Positions 26,985-35,673 of a stretch of 64,000 bases of DNA are shown piece by piece. Position numbers and translations under genes: made by a program. Within the stretch, counting starts at the first letter, position 1. Each line of letters opens with the position of its first letter. Source of the DNA: Burkholderia pyrrocinia (GTDB lineage: Bacteria > Pseudomonadota > Gammaproteobacteria > Burkholderiales > Burkholderiaceae); assembly GCF_001028665.1 (NCBI RefSeq), contig NZ_CP011503.1:2170001-2234000 (forward strand). Reading direction: 5' to 3'. The notes below the pieces were generated by a model. The model saw only the letters and a program-made list of their open reading frames with translations, did no database searches and was not told the DNA's origin.

Positions 26985-28001
26985 ATGCTTTTCCCGATCT
27001 CCACATGGCCTGCTGCGGTCGTGGTGGCGTTGGTCGCCGCCATCGCATCGACGGCCATCCTGCGCATGCTGCTCGCGACCGGCTTCGCATGGCGCCTCGC
27101 CACCGACATTCCGAACGACCGTTCGCTCCATACGCTGCCCACGCCGCGCGTCGGCGGGTGGGGCATCGTGCCGGTATGCATCGTTGCGCTGCTGGCGCTG
27201 GCGCCGCGACTGTGGCTGGTCGCCATCGCCGCCGCAGGGCTGGCCGCGATGTCGCAGATCGACGACCGGCGCGGGCTGCCGGCACGCGTGCGGTTCTCGG
27301 CGCACCTCGCGGCAGTCGTCGCGCTGATTGTCGTCTTTCCGGCCGACGCACCCTGGTGGCTGCTCGCCGGCGTGGGTTTCGCGATGGTCTGGCTGACGAA
27401 CCTGTACAACTTCATGGATGGTGCCGACGGCCTCGCGGGCGGCATGGCGCTGTTCGGTTTCGGCGGATACGCGGTCGCGGCGCTCCGCGGCGCGCACGCA
27501 TCGCCCGATCTCGCCGTGGCGGGCGCGGCAGTCGCCGGCGCGGCGCTGGGCTTTCTTCTGCTCAATTTCCATCCGGCCCGGCTGTTCCTCGGCGACGCCG
27601 GCTCGATTCCGCTCGGATTCCTGGCCGGCGCGCTGGGCTACTGGGGCTGGCGTACCGGCGTCTGGCCGATCTGGTTTCCAGCGTTGGTGTTCTCGCCCTT
27701 TATTGCCGATGCATCCGTAACACTTTTGAGACGTTTGTTACGGGGCGAAAAGTTCTGGCAAGCGCACCGGGAGCACTATTATCAAAGGATGGTCCGATCG
27801 GGCGTAGGTCACGGTCGGACCGCTCTTTATTGGTACCTCATCATGCTCGCGGGCATAATTGTCGCCGTGTGGGCAAAGGGCCGCCCCGAACTGCAGCAAT
27901 GGCTGTCGTTCATCGCGTGGTATGGCGTCCTGGCATGGTTCGGATGGTTGATCGACATGCGTTGGCGCCGGTTTCAGTCGGCCGCCGAAAATAACTCTTG
28001 A
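26985..28001 (+). CDS. wbiH: WbiH/WbpL-like undecaprenyl-phosphate sugar-1-phosphate transferase
   Basis: 338 residues with about ten hydrophobic segments, MraY/WecA superfamily. NLYNFMDGADGLAGG near residue 140 is the metal-binding DGxDG motif, FLGDAGSIPLGFLAG near residue 198 the next conserved block, and AHREHYYQRM near residue 255 the C-terminal His motif. It transfers a sugar-1-phosphate (QuiNAc or FucNAc is typical of WbpL-like enzymes) to undecaprenyl phosphate, starting O-antigen synthesis. It lies 5 bases after wbiG and 12 before wbiI. A second initiating transferase of a different subtype lies at 29991-31097. Confidence 0.92.
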   Translation: MLFPISTWPAAVVVALVAAIASTAILRMLLATGFAWRLATDIPNDRSLHTLPTPRVGGWGIVPVCIVALLALAPRLWLVAIAAAGLAAMSQIDDRRGLPARVRFSAHLAAVVALIVVFPADAPWWLLAGVGFAMVWLTNLYNFMDGADGLAGGMALFGFGGYAVAALRGAHASPDLAVAGAAVAGAALGFLLLNFHPARLFLGDAGSIPLGFLAGALGYWGWRTGVWPIWFPALVFSPFIADASVTLLRRLLRGEKFWQAHREHYYQRMVRSGVGHGRTALYWYLIMLAGIIVAVWAKGRPELQQWLSFIAWYGVLAWFGWLIDMRWRRFQSAAENNS

Positions 28002-28013
28002 GGTTTCCCGCCG

Positions 28014-29897
28014 ATGTTGCGATCCAAAGCATCGTGGCTGTCACTGAGTGCTTTCCTGTTCGACCTGACGGCGGTTGTCGCCGCATGGTTGTTCGCTTAT
28101 CTCGTTCGTTTCAATGGCAGCGTTCCGCATGATTTCCTGAGCGGCGCGCTGATGGCGCTGACGTGGGTACTGCCCGTCTACGCGCTGATGTTCCACGGGT
28201 TCGGCCTATATCGCGGGCTGTGGGTGTTCGCGAGCCTGCCCGACCTGATGCGCATCTCGAAGGCGGTGGCCGGCGGCGGCGTGATCGTGATGATCGGCGC
28301 CGTGATGTTCCAGCCGGCGCCGATCATTCCGCGTTCGGTGCTGCTCGTGTCGCCGCTGATGCTGTTCCTGGTGATGGGCGGCGCGCGCGCGCTGTATCGC
28401 GCGACGAAGGAGTACTACCTGTACGGCGGGCTCGTCGGGAAGGGCAAGCCGGTGCTGGTGCTCGGCGCCGGCACGGCCGGTGCGAGTCTCGCGCGCGAAC
28501 TGTCGCGCTCCGGCGAATGGCGCCTCGTCGGCCTGCTCGACGACGACGTCACCAAGCAGGGCCGCGAGATCTACGGCTACAAGGTGCTGGGCTCGTTCAA
28601 CGATCTGAAGCACTGGACCGACGCGATGAAGGTCGAGTACGCGATCATCGCAATTCCGTCGGCGTCCGTCGAGATGCAGCGTCGCGTCGCGACGCTGTGC
28701 GTGCGGGCCGGCGTGAAGGCGATGGTGCTGCCGTCGCTTACCGCGCTGATGCCGGGGCAGGGCTTCCTGTCGCAGGTGCGGAACATCGATCTCGAGGATC
28801 TGCTCGGCCGCGATGCCGTGACGATCGACACGCCGCACGTCGAGGCGCTGCTGCGCGGTCGCGTCGTGATGGTGACGGGCGCGGGCGGCTCGATCGGCTC
28901 CGAGCTGTGCCGGCAGATCCTGCGTTTCGCGCCGGCGCAGCTTGTCGCGTTCGACCTGTCCGAGTACGCGATGTATCGGCTCACCGAGGAACTGCGCGAG
29001 CGCTTCCCCGACCTGCCGGTCCTGCCGATCATCGGCGATGCGAAGGATTCGCTGCTGCTCGACCAGGTGATGTCGCGCCACGCGCCGCACATCGTGTTCC
29101 ATGCGGCCGCCTACAAGCACGTGCCGCTGATGGAGGAGCACAACGCCTGGCAGGCGCTGCGCAACAACGTGCTCGGCACGTATCGCGTGGCCCGCGCGGC
29201 GATCCGCCACGACGTGCGTCACTTCGTGCTGATCTCGACCGACAAGGCCGTCAATCCGACCAACGTGATGGGCGCGAGCAAGCGCCTCGCCGAAATGGCC
29301 TGCCAGGCGCTGCAGCAGACGAGCGGGCGCACGCAGTTCGAGACCGTGCGTTTCGGCAACGTGCTCGGCAGCGCGGGCAGCGTGATCCCGAAGTTTCAGC
29401 AGCAGATCGCGAAGGGCGGCCCGGTGACGGTCACGCACCCGGAGATCACGCGTTTCTTCATGACGATCCCGGAAGCGTCACAGCTCGTGCTGCAGGCGTC
29501 GAGCATGGGGCATGGCGGCGAGATCTTCATTCTCGACATGGGCGAGCCGGTGAAGATCGTCGATCTCGCGTGCGACCTGATCCGCCTGTACGGTTTCTCG
29601 GAAGAACAGATCCGGATCGAGTTCACGGGGCTGCGGCCCGGCGAGAAGCTCTACGAGGAACTGCTCGCGGACGACGAGGCGACGACGCGCACGCCTCACC
29701 CGAAACTGCGGATCGCGCGCGCACGGGAAGTGCCGGACAATCTTCTCGACGAACTGCTGCCGTGGCTGATGCAGCATCGCGTGCTGAGCGACGACGAGGT
29801 GCGGCGCGACCTGCGACGCTGGGTGCCGGAATACCAGACGTCCGTTGCGCCGACGTTGCAGAGCGTACCGTCGGTGCGTGCCGTATCGAACGAGTGA
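28014..29897 (+). CDS. wbiI: WbiI/WbpM-like membrane-bound UDP-HexNAc 4,6-dehydratase
   Basis: 627 residues. The first 130 contain four transmembrane helices, followed by a CoA-binding-like Rossmann domain (VLGAGTAGASLAREL near residue 150) and a catalytic SDR domain (VTGAGGSIGSELCRQI near residue 285). STDKAVNPTNVMGASKR near residue 420 has Met where classical SDRs have the catalytic Tyr, the usual form in WbpM/FlaA1 enzymes. It converts UDP-GlcNAc to a 4-keto-6-deoxy sugar used by WbiG. It is the last gene of the rightward locus and ends at a bidirectional terminator. Confidence 0.95.
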   Translation: MLRSKASWLSLSAFLFDLTAVVAAWLFAYLVRFNGSVPHDFLSGALMALTWVLPVYALMFHGFGLYRGLWVFASLPDLMRISKAVAGGGVIVMIGAVMFQPAPIIPRSVLLVSPLMLFLVMGGARALYRATKEYYLYGGLVGKGKPVLVLGAGTAGASLARELSRSGEWRLVGLLDDDVTKQGREIYGYKVLGSFNDLKHWTDAMKVEYAIIAIPSASVEMQRRVATLCVRAGVKAMVLPSLTALMPGQGFLSQVRNIDLEDLLGRDAVTIDTPHVEALLRGRVVMVTGAGGSIGSELCRQILRFAPAQLVAFDLSEYAMYRLTEELRERFPDLPVLPIIGDAKDSLLLDQVMSRHAPHIVFHAAAYKHVPLMEEHNAWQALRNNVLGTYRVARAAIRHDVRHFVLISTDKAVNPTNVMGASKRLAEMACQALQQTSGRTQFETVRFGNVLGSAGSVIPKFQQQIAKGGPVTVTHPEITRFFMTIPEASQLVLQASSMGHGGEIFILDMGEPVKIVDLACDLIRLYGFSEEQIRIEFTGLRPGEKLYEELLADDEATTRTPHPKLRIARAREVPDNLLDELLPWLMQHRVLSDDEVRRDLRRWVPEYQTSVAPTLQSVPSVRAVSNE

Positions 29898-29940
29898 CGC
29901 GGCGGGGTCGTGCGCCCTACGGCACGGCAACGACGAAAAG

Positions 29941-29967
29941 AAAAGCGCCCTGCGGGGCGCTTTTTTT
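29941..29967. terminator. Bidirectional terminator between wbiI and the WecA-like gene
   Basis: Arms AAAAGCGCCC and GGGCGCTTTT (10 bp) around a TGCG loop, followed by seven T residues on the + strand and preceded by A-rich sequence that gives a U-tract on the - strand. It lies between converging genes and can serve both. Confidence 0.9.
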
Positions 29968-29990
29968 CTGTCCGGACGCCGGAGCGCCGC

Positions 29991-31097
29991 TCAGTGGCTG
30001 CGCCGGTGCTTGCGCACCACCATCCACCTCGGCGCCCTGAACCGCACGATGCTGATGTACAGCCACACGTAGGTCAGCGCGAACAGCACGACGAACACGA
30101 ACAGGTGCACCGTGTGCCGCCAGAACAGCGTCGCGGGAATCACCGCGACGAGGCACAGCAGCCACAGGTACGGCGACGTCAGCGAATTGCGGCGCGTCAG
30201 GTCGTGCGCGTGCTTCGTGCCGACCGCCCAGCGCATCAGCCGCTTGTACACGAGCATGTGCAGGTGCACGCCGTCCGGAATGCCGGGCGACATCCCGCGG
30301 ATGAACTTCTTCCGGTAGATCGAGAAGCACGTCTCGAAGATCGGGTACATGAACAGCAGCACCGGGTACCACGCGGATACCTCGCGGTTGCGCATCACGA
30401 GCAGGATCGCGAGCTCCGCGAGCATGAAGCCGATGAAATACGCGCCGCCGTCGCCGAGGAAGATCAGCCCGGCCGGGAAATTCCACAGGAAAAAGCCGAG
30501 CACGGCGCCCATCATGATGATCGACGCGGACATCACGACCGGGTCGCCGACCTGGAACGCCACGTACGCGAGCGACGCGAACATCATGAAGCTGACCATC
30601 GACGCAAGCCCGTTGAAGCCGTCGATGATGTTGATCGCATTCGCGAGCGCCGCAACCGCGAGCACCGTGACGAACGCCGAAATGGCGACGTAGCCGAGCA
30701 GGAAATCGAGCGGCGGCACGCTGATGCGCTTGACCGCGATGCCCATCACTCCGAACGCGAGCGCGGCCGCGCCCATCGTGCAGAGCAGCCGCGCGCGCGG
30801 CGACACGCGCTTGGTCAGGTCCTCGACGAGGCCGGACAGGAATGCCGGCAGCCCGCAGGCGGCGATGCCCAGAATGCTGCCGGCGATCGTCGGATAACGC
30901 CCGAGCAGGATCAGTGCCGATGCGACGACGCCCGCGAGGATCCCGATGCCCCCGACCCGCGGCACGGGCCGCACGTGGAATTTCTGCACGCCGGCCAGGT
31001 CGCTGTCGATCGAGAATTTCTCGTGAAGGTGCGCATAGCGCACGATGAACAGCGTGACGAGCAGGGAGACGATAAAGCCGGACGCGAAGCTGAGCAT
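29991..31097 (-). CDS. WecA-type undecaprenyl-phosphate GlcNAc-1-phosphate transferase family
   Basis: 368 residues with about eleven hydrophobic segments. KFHVRPVPRVGGIGIL near residue 40, NIIDGFNGLASM near residue 158 (metal site), FLGDGGAYFIGF near residue 215 and DGVHLHMLVYKRLM near residue 275 (HxH motif) place it with MraY/WecA transferases. It would load a HexNAc-1-phosphate on undecaprenyl phosphate to start a glycan. It ends a leftward module with galE, two glycosyltransferases and a flippase. This subtype differs from the shorter WbiH, so a separate glycan or primer is possible. Confidence 0.9.
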   Translation of the reverse strand: MLSFASGFIVSLLVTLFIVRYAHLHEKFSIDSDLAGVQKFHVRPVPRVGGIGILAGVVASALILLGRYPTIAGSILGIAACGLPAFLSGLVEDLTKRVSPRARLLCTMGAAALAFGVMGIAVKRISVPPLDFLLGYVAISAFVTVLAVAALANAINIIDGFNGLASMVSFMMFASLAYVAFQVGDPVVMSASIIMMGAVLGFFLWNFPAGLIFLGDGGAYFIGFMLAELAILLVMRNREVSAWYPVLLFMYPIFETCFSIYRKKFIRGMSPGIPDGVHLHMLVYKRLMRWAVGTKHAHDLTRRNSLTSPYLWLLCLVAVIPATLFWRHTVHLFVFVVLFALTYVWLYISIVRFRAPRWMVVRKHRRSH

Positions 31098-31124
31098 GGG
31101 ATCGCTCGAAAAATGGACAGCGGA

Positions 31125-32147
31125 TTATACAAAACCGCGGGGGTTCCCTTCCTGCCATCGCCAGTGGTCGGCACACATTTCCTCGATGCCGAGCGTCGCG
31201 CGCCAGCCGATGATGTCGGCCGCGGCCTGCGGGTTCGCGTAGCACTCGGCGATGTCGCCCGGGCGGCGCGCGACGAGCTCGTACGGCACCGGGCGGCCCG
31301 ACGCCTTCTCGAACGCGCGCACGACTTCCAGCACGCTGTAGCCCTGGCCCGTGCCGAGGTTCACGACGAAGCTCGCGTCGCGCTTCGCCAGCGCGTCGAG
31401 CGCGGCGATGTGCCCCTTCGCGAGATCGACGACGTGAATGTAGTCGCGCACGCCCGTGCCGTCCGGCGTCGGGTAGTCGGAGCCGAATACGCGCAGCCTT
31501 TCCAGCTTGCCGACCGCGACCTGCGCGACATACGGCATCAGGTTGTTCGGGATGCCGGCCGGATCCTCGCCGATCAGCCCGCTCGCATGCGCGCCGACCG
31601 GATTGAAGTAGCGCAGCGTCGCGATGCGCCACGCCGGGTCCGACACCTCGAGATCGCGCAGGATCTGCTCGGCGATCAGCTTCGACTGGCCGTACGGGTT
31701 CGTCGCGGACAGCGGGAACGATTCGTCGATCGGCGAGCGCTCGGGCACGCCGTACACGGTCGCGGACGAGCTGAACACGAACTGCCTGACGTTGCGCTCG
31801 CGCATGACCTTGAGCACGGCGAGCAGGCCGCCGATGTTGTTCTGGTAGTACTCGAGCGGTTTCGCGACCGATTCGCCAACGGCCTTGAGCGCCGCGAAAT
31901 GGATCGTGCCGGTGATCGGGTGCGCGTCGAACACCTTCGCGAGCGCGGCTTCGTCGCACACGTCGACCTGGTGGAACGCGGGCGTTTTGCCCGTGATCCG
32001 CTCGATGCGCCGCACGGATTCGGCCTTGCTGTTGACGAGGTTGTCGACGATCACGACATCGTAGCCGTTGTCGAGCAGCTCGACGGCCGTGTGCGAGCCG
32101 ATGTAGCCCGCACCGCCGGTAACGAGGATGGTGCCTTTAGCGGTCAT
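31125..32147 (-). CDS. galE: UDP-glucose 4-epimerase
   Basis: 340 residues. [19 protein letters not shown] at residues 6-24 binds NAD, FSSSATVYG near residue 122 and YGQSKLIAEQ near residue 148 supply Ser and Y-x3-K. It interconverts UDP-Glc and UDP-Gal, and some homologues also accept the HexNAc forms. ATG 32147 is chosen because it starts the conserved region; the open frame upstream overlaps the next gene. In this module it probably feeds galactose or GalNAc donors to the neighbouring transferases. Confidence 0.94.
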   Translation of the reverse strand: MTAKGTILVTGGAGYIGSHTAVELLDNGYDVVIVDNLVNSKAESVRRIERITGKTPAFHQVDVCDEAALAKVFDAHPITGTIHFAALKAVGESVAKPLEYYQNNIGGLLAVLKVMRERNVRQFVFSSSATVYGVPERSPIDESFPLSATNPYGQSKLIAEQILRDLEVSDPAWRIATLRYFNPVGAHASGLIGEDPAGIPNNLMPYVAQVAVGKLERLRVFGSDYPTPDGTGVRDYIHVVDLAKGHIAALDALAKRDASFVVNLGTGQGYSVLEVVRAFEKASGRPVPYELVARRPGDIAECYANPQAAADIIGWRATLGIEEMCADHWRWQEGNPRGFV

Positions 32148-32161
32148 GCTGATGCGCTCCT

Positions 32162-33298
32162 TCAGAGGGTGATGCCTGTCAACGAATGAATGGTCTGCCG
32201 GTAACGTTCGACGACCTGCTGCTCGTCGAATTCCGCCGTGACCTTCTGCCGGCCGCGCACGCCCATCGCGTCGCGTCCGGCCGTTCCGAGTTCGATCATG
32301 CGGAGCAGTTGCTCCGCGAGGCTCGCGCTGTCGCGCACGCGGCACAGGAAGCCCGTTTCGCCGTCGGCGACGACGTCGCGGCAGCCCGGCACGTCGGTCG
32401 CGACGATCGGGCGGCCCATCGCCGAGGCTTCCATCAGCGTGCGCGGCACGCCTTCGCGGTACGACGGCAGCACGACGCAATCGGCGGCCGCGATGTGCGG
32501 GCGCACGTCGTGCGCTTCGCCAAGATACTCGACGATGCCTTCGCCGACCCACGCGTCGACATCCGCGCGGCCGATCGCGCTCGGATTGTCGACGCCGAGC
32601 GGCCCGAGCAACTGGAAGCGCGCGTTCGGGAAGCGGGCCCGCACGATGCGCGCGGCCTCCACGTATTCGCGCACGCCCTTGTCCCACAGCAGCCGGCCGA
32701 TCAGGATGAAGACGGGCGCGTCGCCGCCGGGCAGCGGCGCGGGCGCGAACTGTTCGAGATCGACGCCTTCGCCGTGCAGCAGCCGTGCGCGTTCGGGATG
32801 CGCGAGCAACTGCTCGTCGGTGAAGGTCGCGAGATCGTCGCGGTTCAGGAACCAGACTTCACGCGGGAAGCGGAACGCGAACCGGTACAGCCGTTTTGCG
32901 ACGCTCGCCGCGCGGCTTTTCTGGATGAAGACGTAACCGAGCCCCGTCGTGACCGCGATCGACGGCACGCGTGCGAGCCACGCGGCGACCGAGCCGTAGA
33001 TGTTCGGCTTGATCGTGTAGTGGAACACGAGATCGGGCTGCAGCGCACGGTAGTGACGCACCAGCGCGGCGAGCGTGCCGAGATCCTCGCGCGGGCTCGT
33101 GCCTTTCGACGCGACGGCGAGCGCCACGTAGCGGCAGCCCATCTGCTCGAGCAGCGGCACCGTGCGGTCGTGCGGCGCGATCACGATGACCTCGGCGCCG
33201 CGCGCGACGAGCGCACGGATCAGCCCGTGGCGGTACGTGTAGATCGCCCAGGCCGTGTTGCAGACGAGCGCGATGCGCAGCGGGGAGGTGGCGGACAT
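32162..33298 (-). CDS. GT4 glycosyltransferase
   Basis: 378 residues, GT-B fold. IALVCNTAWAIYTYRHGLI opens the N-terminal domain, HYTIKPNIYGSVAAWLA is near residue 93, ILIGRLLWDKGVREYVEAA near residue 205 starts the donor domain, and PSYREGVPRTLMEASAMG near residue 285 holds the E-x7-E pair. It resembles bacterial HexNAc-transferring GT4 enzymes such as PglA-like proteins, but the donor is not certain. It lies 14 bases upstream of galE in the same leftward operon. Confidence 0.88.
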   Translation of the reverse strand: MSATSPLRIALVCNTAWAIYTYRHGLIRALVARGAEVIVIAPHDRTVPLLEQMGCRYVALAVASKGTSPREDLGTLAALVRHYRALQPDLVFHYTIKPNIYGSVAAWLARVPSIAVTTGLGYVFIQKSRAASVAKRLYRFAFRFPREVWFLNRDDLATFTDEQLLAHPERARLLHGEGVDLEQFAPAPLPGGDAPVFILIGRLLWDKGVREYVEAARIVRARFPNARFQLLGPLGVDNPSAIGRADVDAWVGEGIVEYLGEAHDVRPHIAAADCVVLPSYREGVPRTLMEASAMGRPIVATDVPGCRDVVADGETGFLCRVRDSASLAEQLLRMIELGTAGRDAMGVRGRQKVTAEFDEQQVVERYRQTIHSLTGITL

Positions 33299-33350
33299 GA
33301 AAAAAAGGAAAAATAAAGCGTCGAAAATGCCGAAGGGGCCGGATGAGCGC

Positions 33351-34175
33351 TCAAGCGGATGGTCGCGCGGCGAACAGCGTCTGCTTGATCCGCTGCAGCG
33401 TGCGGTACGGGGTCACGAAATGCAGCAGGTTCTTGGCGAGGCCGGCCCAGTCGTACGGGTTCAGCGCGTTGAAATGGCTCAGCAGCAGCGACAGCGTCGA
33501 TACCAGCTGGCGCCGGCGCTTGGTCGCACTGATCCCGCCCTCGTTGAGTTCGTAATAGAGGCCGAGTTCCGGCAGGTTCGCGCAATCGTAGCGTTGCATT
33601 AACCGTAAAAAAAGATCGAGATCCTCGGCCGCGCGGTATTTCGCGCGATAGTTGCCGACTTCCAGCACGGCGTCGACGCGCAGCATCACCGACGGATGCA
33701 CGAGCGGCGAGCGCAGGAAGCGCGTGCGGCGCAGCGTGCGCGGATCGGCGGGCGGTGTCAGCATGAAGCGCGGCTCGCCGGCGCGCGACACGACCTGCGT
33801 CCACATGCCGACGCAGGCCACGCGCGGATTGGCGCCGAGATACGCGCGCTCTTTCGCGAGGCGCTGCGGCGCGGCGAGATCGCCCGCGTCGATGCGCGCG
33901 GCATAACGAAAGCCGCGTGCCGCGAGCGCGTCGATGCCGGCCGCGAGCGCGCGCTCGATGCCGCCGTTCTGCGGCATGCGCAGCACCTCGATCGCGAGGC
34001 CGGGCAGGTCGGGGGCGACGATCGGCGGCGTGCTGCCGTCGTCGACGATCAGCACGTGCACGGGCGCGTCCTCGCGAAACGAGGCCAGGGTCCGGACGAC
34101 GTCGTCGTGCCCGTTGTAGGCCGGCATCAGCACGGCCACGTCGTCGAGCGGGGGCGGGCAAGCGGGGGGCGTCAT
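33351..34175 (-). CDS. GT2 glycosyltransferase
   Basis: 274 residues. VAVLMPAYNGHDDVVRTL at residues 13-30, LIVDDGSTPPI near residue 43, and AARIDAGDLAAPQRLAKE near residue 90 (D-x-G-D metal site) identify an inverting GT2 enzyme; EDLDLFLRLMQRY near residue 190 is the acceptor-side block. ATG 34175 overlaps the flippase stop, so translation is coupled. Donor and acceptor are not readable from sequence. Confidence 0.88.
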   Translation of the reverse strand: MTPPACPPPLDDVAVLMPAYNGHDDVVRTLASFREDAPVHVLIVDDGSTPPIVAPDLPGLAIEVLRMPQNGGIERALAAGIDALAARGFRYAARIDAGDLAAPQRLAKERAYLGANPRVACVGMWTQVVSRAGEPRFMLTPPADPRTLRRTRFLRSPLVHPSVMLRVDAVLEVGNYRAKYRAAEDLDLFLRLMQRYDCANLPELGLYYELNEGGISATKRRRQLVSTLSLLLSHFNALNPYDWAGLAKNLLHFVTPYRTLQRIKQTLFAARPSA

Positions 34176-35428
34176 GGTTGCAGCTTGAAACGGATGTAAT
34201 AAAAATTGACGGCGGCGGCGGCCAGGTAGCCGGCCGCCAGCCCGACGAGCGCGCCGTACAGGCCGAGCCGCGGGATCGCGAACAGGTTGACGAGCGCGGC
34301 GATCGCCAGCGCGAGCAGCCATTTCGACAGCAACACGAATTTTGCTTGATATTTGAGAACGATAAGATTGCCTATCGCCTCGATGCCGGCCGGCACGGAC
34401 AGCCAGACGGCCCAGCGGAAGATGTCGACCGAGGCCTCGTAGCCGCGGCCGAACACCTTGCCGATGATCAGCGGGGCGGCCGCGTCGAGCACGAGCGCGC
34501 CGGCCGTCATCAGGCAGGCCGTCATCGCGATCAGCCGGACGATGTTGCGGCGCAGCCGCGCGACGTCCTGCACGCGGTAGACGAATGCGGGCGCGATCGT
34601 CTGCGCGAGCATCAGCGCGAGCGTGATCCAGTTCTCGTTGAGCTGCTGCGCGGCCGAGTAGCGGCCGAGATCGGCGAACGACACGTGACGCTCGAGCATC
34701 AGGCGGTCGAGCTTCAGGAACAGGTACATGCAGATGAGGCCGAGCCAGAACACGGTGCCGGCCGTCGCAAAGTGCCTGAACAGCGGTTTGTCGAACGTCC
34801 AGCCGAGCGCGCCGCCGTTACGATGCCGGTAGTAAAGCAGCAGCGCGAAGCCGATCGCGGCGGCCTCGAGCGCCCACAGCCACCCGAAGCGCGCGGGGCC
34901 GGCGGCCGCGCGGACCAGCAGCCAGACGAGCAGCGCCTTCGCCAGCGCGGTGATCATGCTGGCGACGAGCTGCGGCTTGCTGTAGGTCAGGCTTTGCAGC
35001 CACGCGTTGATCACGCCGACGAACGGCTCGCGAAAGACCATCGTGACCGCCAGGCCCGCGAGCATCGCGCCGACCAGCGGATCGAAGGCGCCCGCGGCGA
35101 TCGCGATCCAGGTCGCGACGAGCGCGGCGGCCGATACGGCGATGCGCAGCGCGAACGCGCTGCCGAGCACCGCGCCGAGCTGGGCGGGCGGGCGCTGGAC
35201 GATGGTCGGAACGAGGATTTCCGCGCCGCACACCCAGGTGAGCGGCGCCAGTACCAGGAGGAGCGTATTCGCATACTGCCATTTGCCGAACACATCCGGC
35301 CCGAAATAACGGGCCAGAAGACCGCTGATCGCGATCGCGACGCCGATCTGCGTCAGCCGTTCGAGCCCCAGCCAGACGAGGTTCGCGACGGCCTTCGCGA
35401 CATCCGGGTTGCCGAAGCGCTTCAGCAT
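34172..35428 (-). CDS. Wzx-type polysaccharide flippase
   Basis: 418 residues with about twelve hydrophobic segments, MOP/MATE-like flippase family. The N-terminus LVWLGLERLTQIGVAIAISG and the LARYFGPDVFGKWQYANTLL block are typical of Wzx/RfbX proteins. It would flip undecaprenyl-linked oligosaccharides to the periplasm. It is the first gene of the leftward module. The true start could be five residues further upstream (35443). No Wzy polymerase is encoded nearby, so the flipped unit may be a single oligosaccharide or the polymerase lies elsewhere. Confidence 0.9.
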   Translation of the reverse strand: MLKRFGNPDVAKAVANLVWLGLERLTQIGVAIAISGLLARYFGPDVFGKWQYANTLLLVLAPLTWVCGAEILVPTIVQRPPAQLGAVLGSAFALRIAVSAAALVATWIAIAAGAFDPLVGAMLAGLAVTMVFREPFVGVINAWLQSLTYSKPQLVASMITALAKALLVWLLVRAAAGPARFGWLWALEAAAIGFALLLYYRHRNGGALGWTFDKPLFRHFATAGTVFWLGLICMYLFLKLDRLMLERHVSFADLGRYSAAQQLNENWITLALMLAQTIAPAFVYRVQDVARLRRNIVRLIAMTACLMTAGALVLDAAAPLIIGKVFGRGYEASVDIFRWAVWLSVPAGIEAIGNLIVLKYQAKFVLLSKWLLALAIAALVNLFAIPRLGLYGALVGLAAGYLAAAAVNFYYIRFKLQP

Positions 35429-35673
35429 GCGCGGCGGCCGCACGCGCGCAGGGCGGCCGGCAGGGCGCCCGGAGGCTGCAGGTTGGCGGCGGCGGGTCGG
35501 CTAGGCATTAAAATGGGCGACATGCGCGTCATCAAAACCCGCGATTATAAGTGGGATCGGGGCCGCTCCAGCCGTTCCGTTCCTTGTTTCGCCGGGCCGG
35601 CATGTATCATGCGCGGCATCGGCGAGACGCGGCCAGGCAATTTTCCATGCACGCAACTGAGAGAAGAGAATCG
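35429..35673. promoter_or_regulatory. Divergent region between flippase and phosphomannomutase genes
   Basis: 245 bases between divergent genes. TAAAAT at 35509-35514 faces right and is a possible -10, although it lies far from the ATG at 35674. GAGAAGAGAA at 35661-35670 is the ribosome binding site of the phosphomannomutase gene. No operator-like palindrome was seen. Confidence 0.35.
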
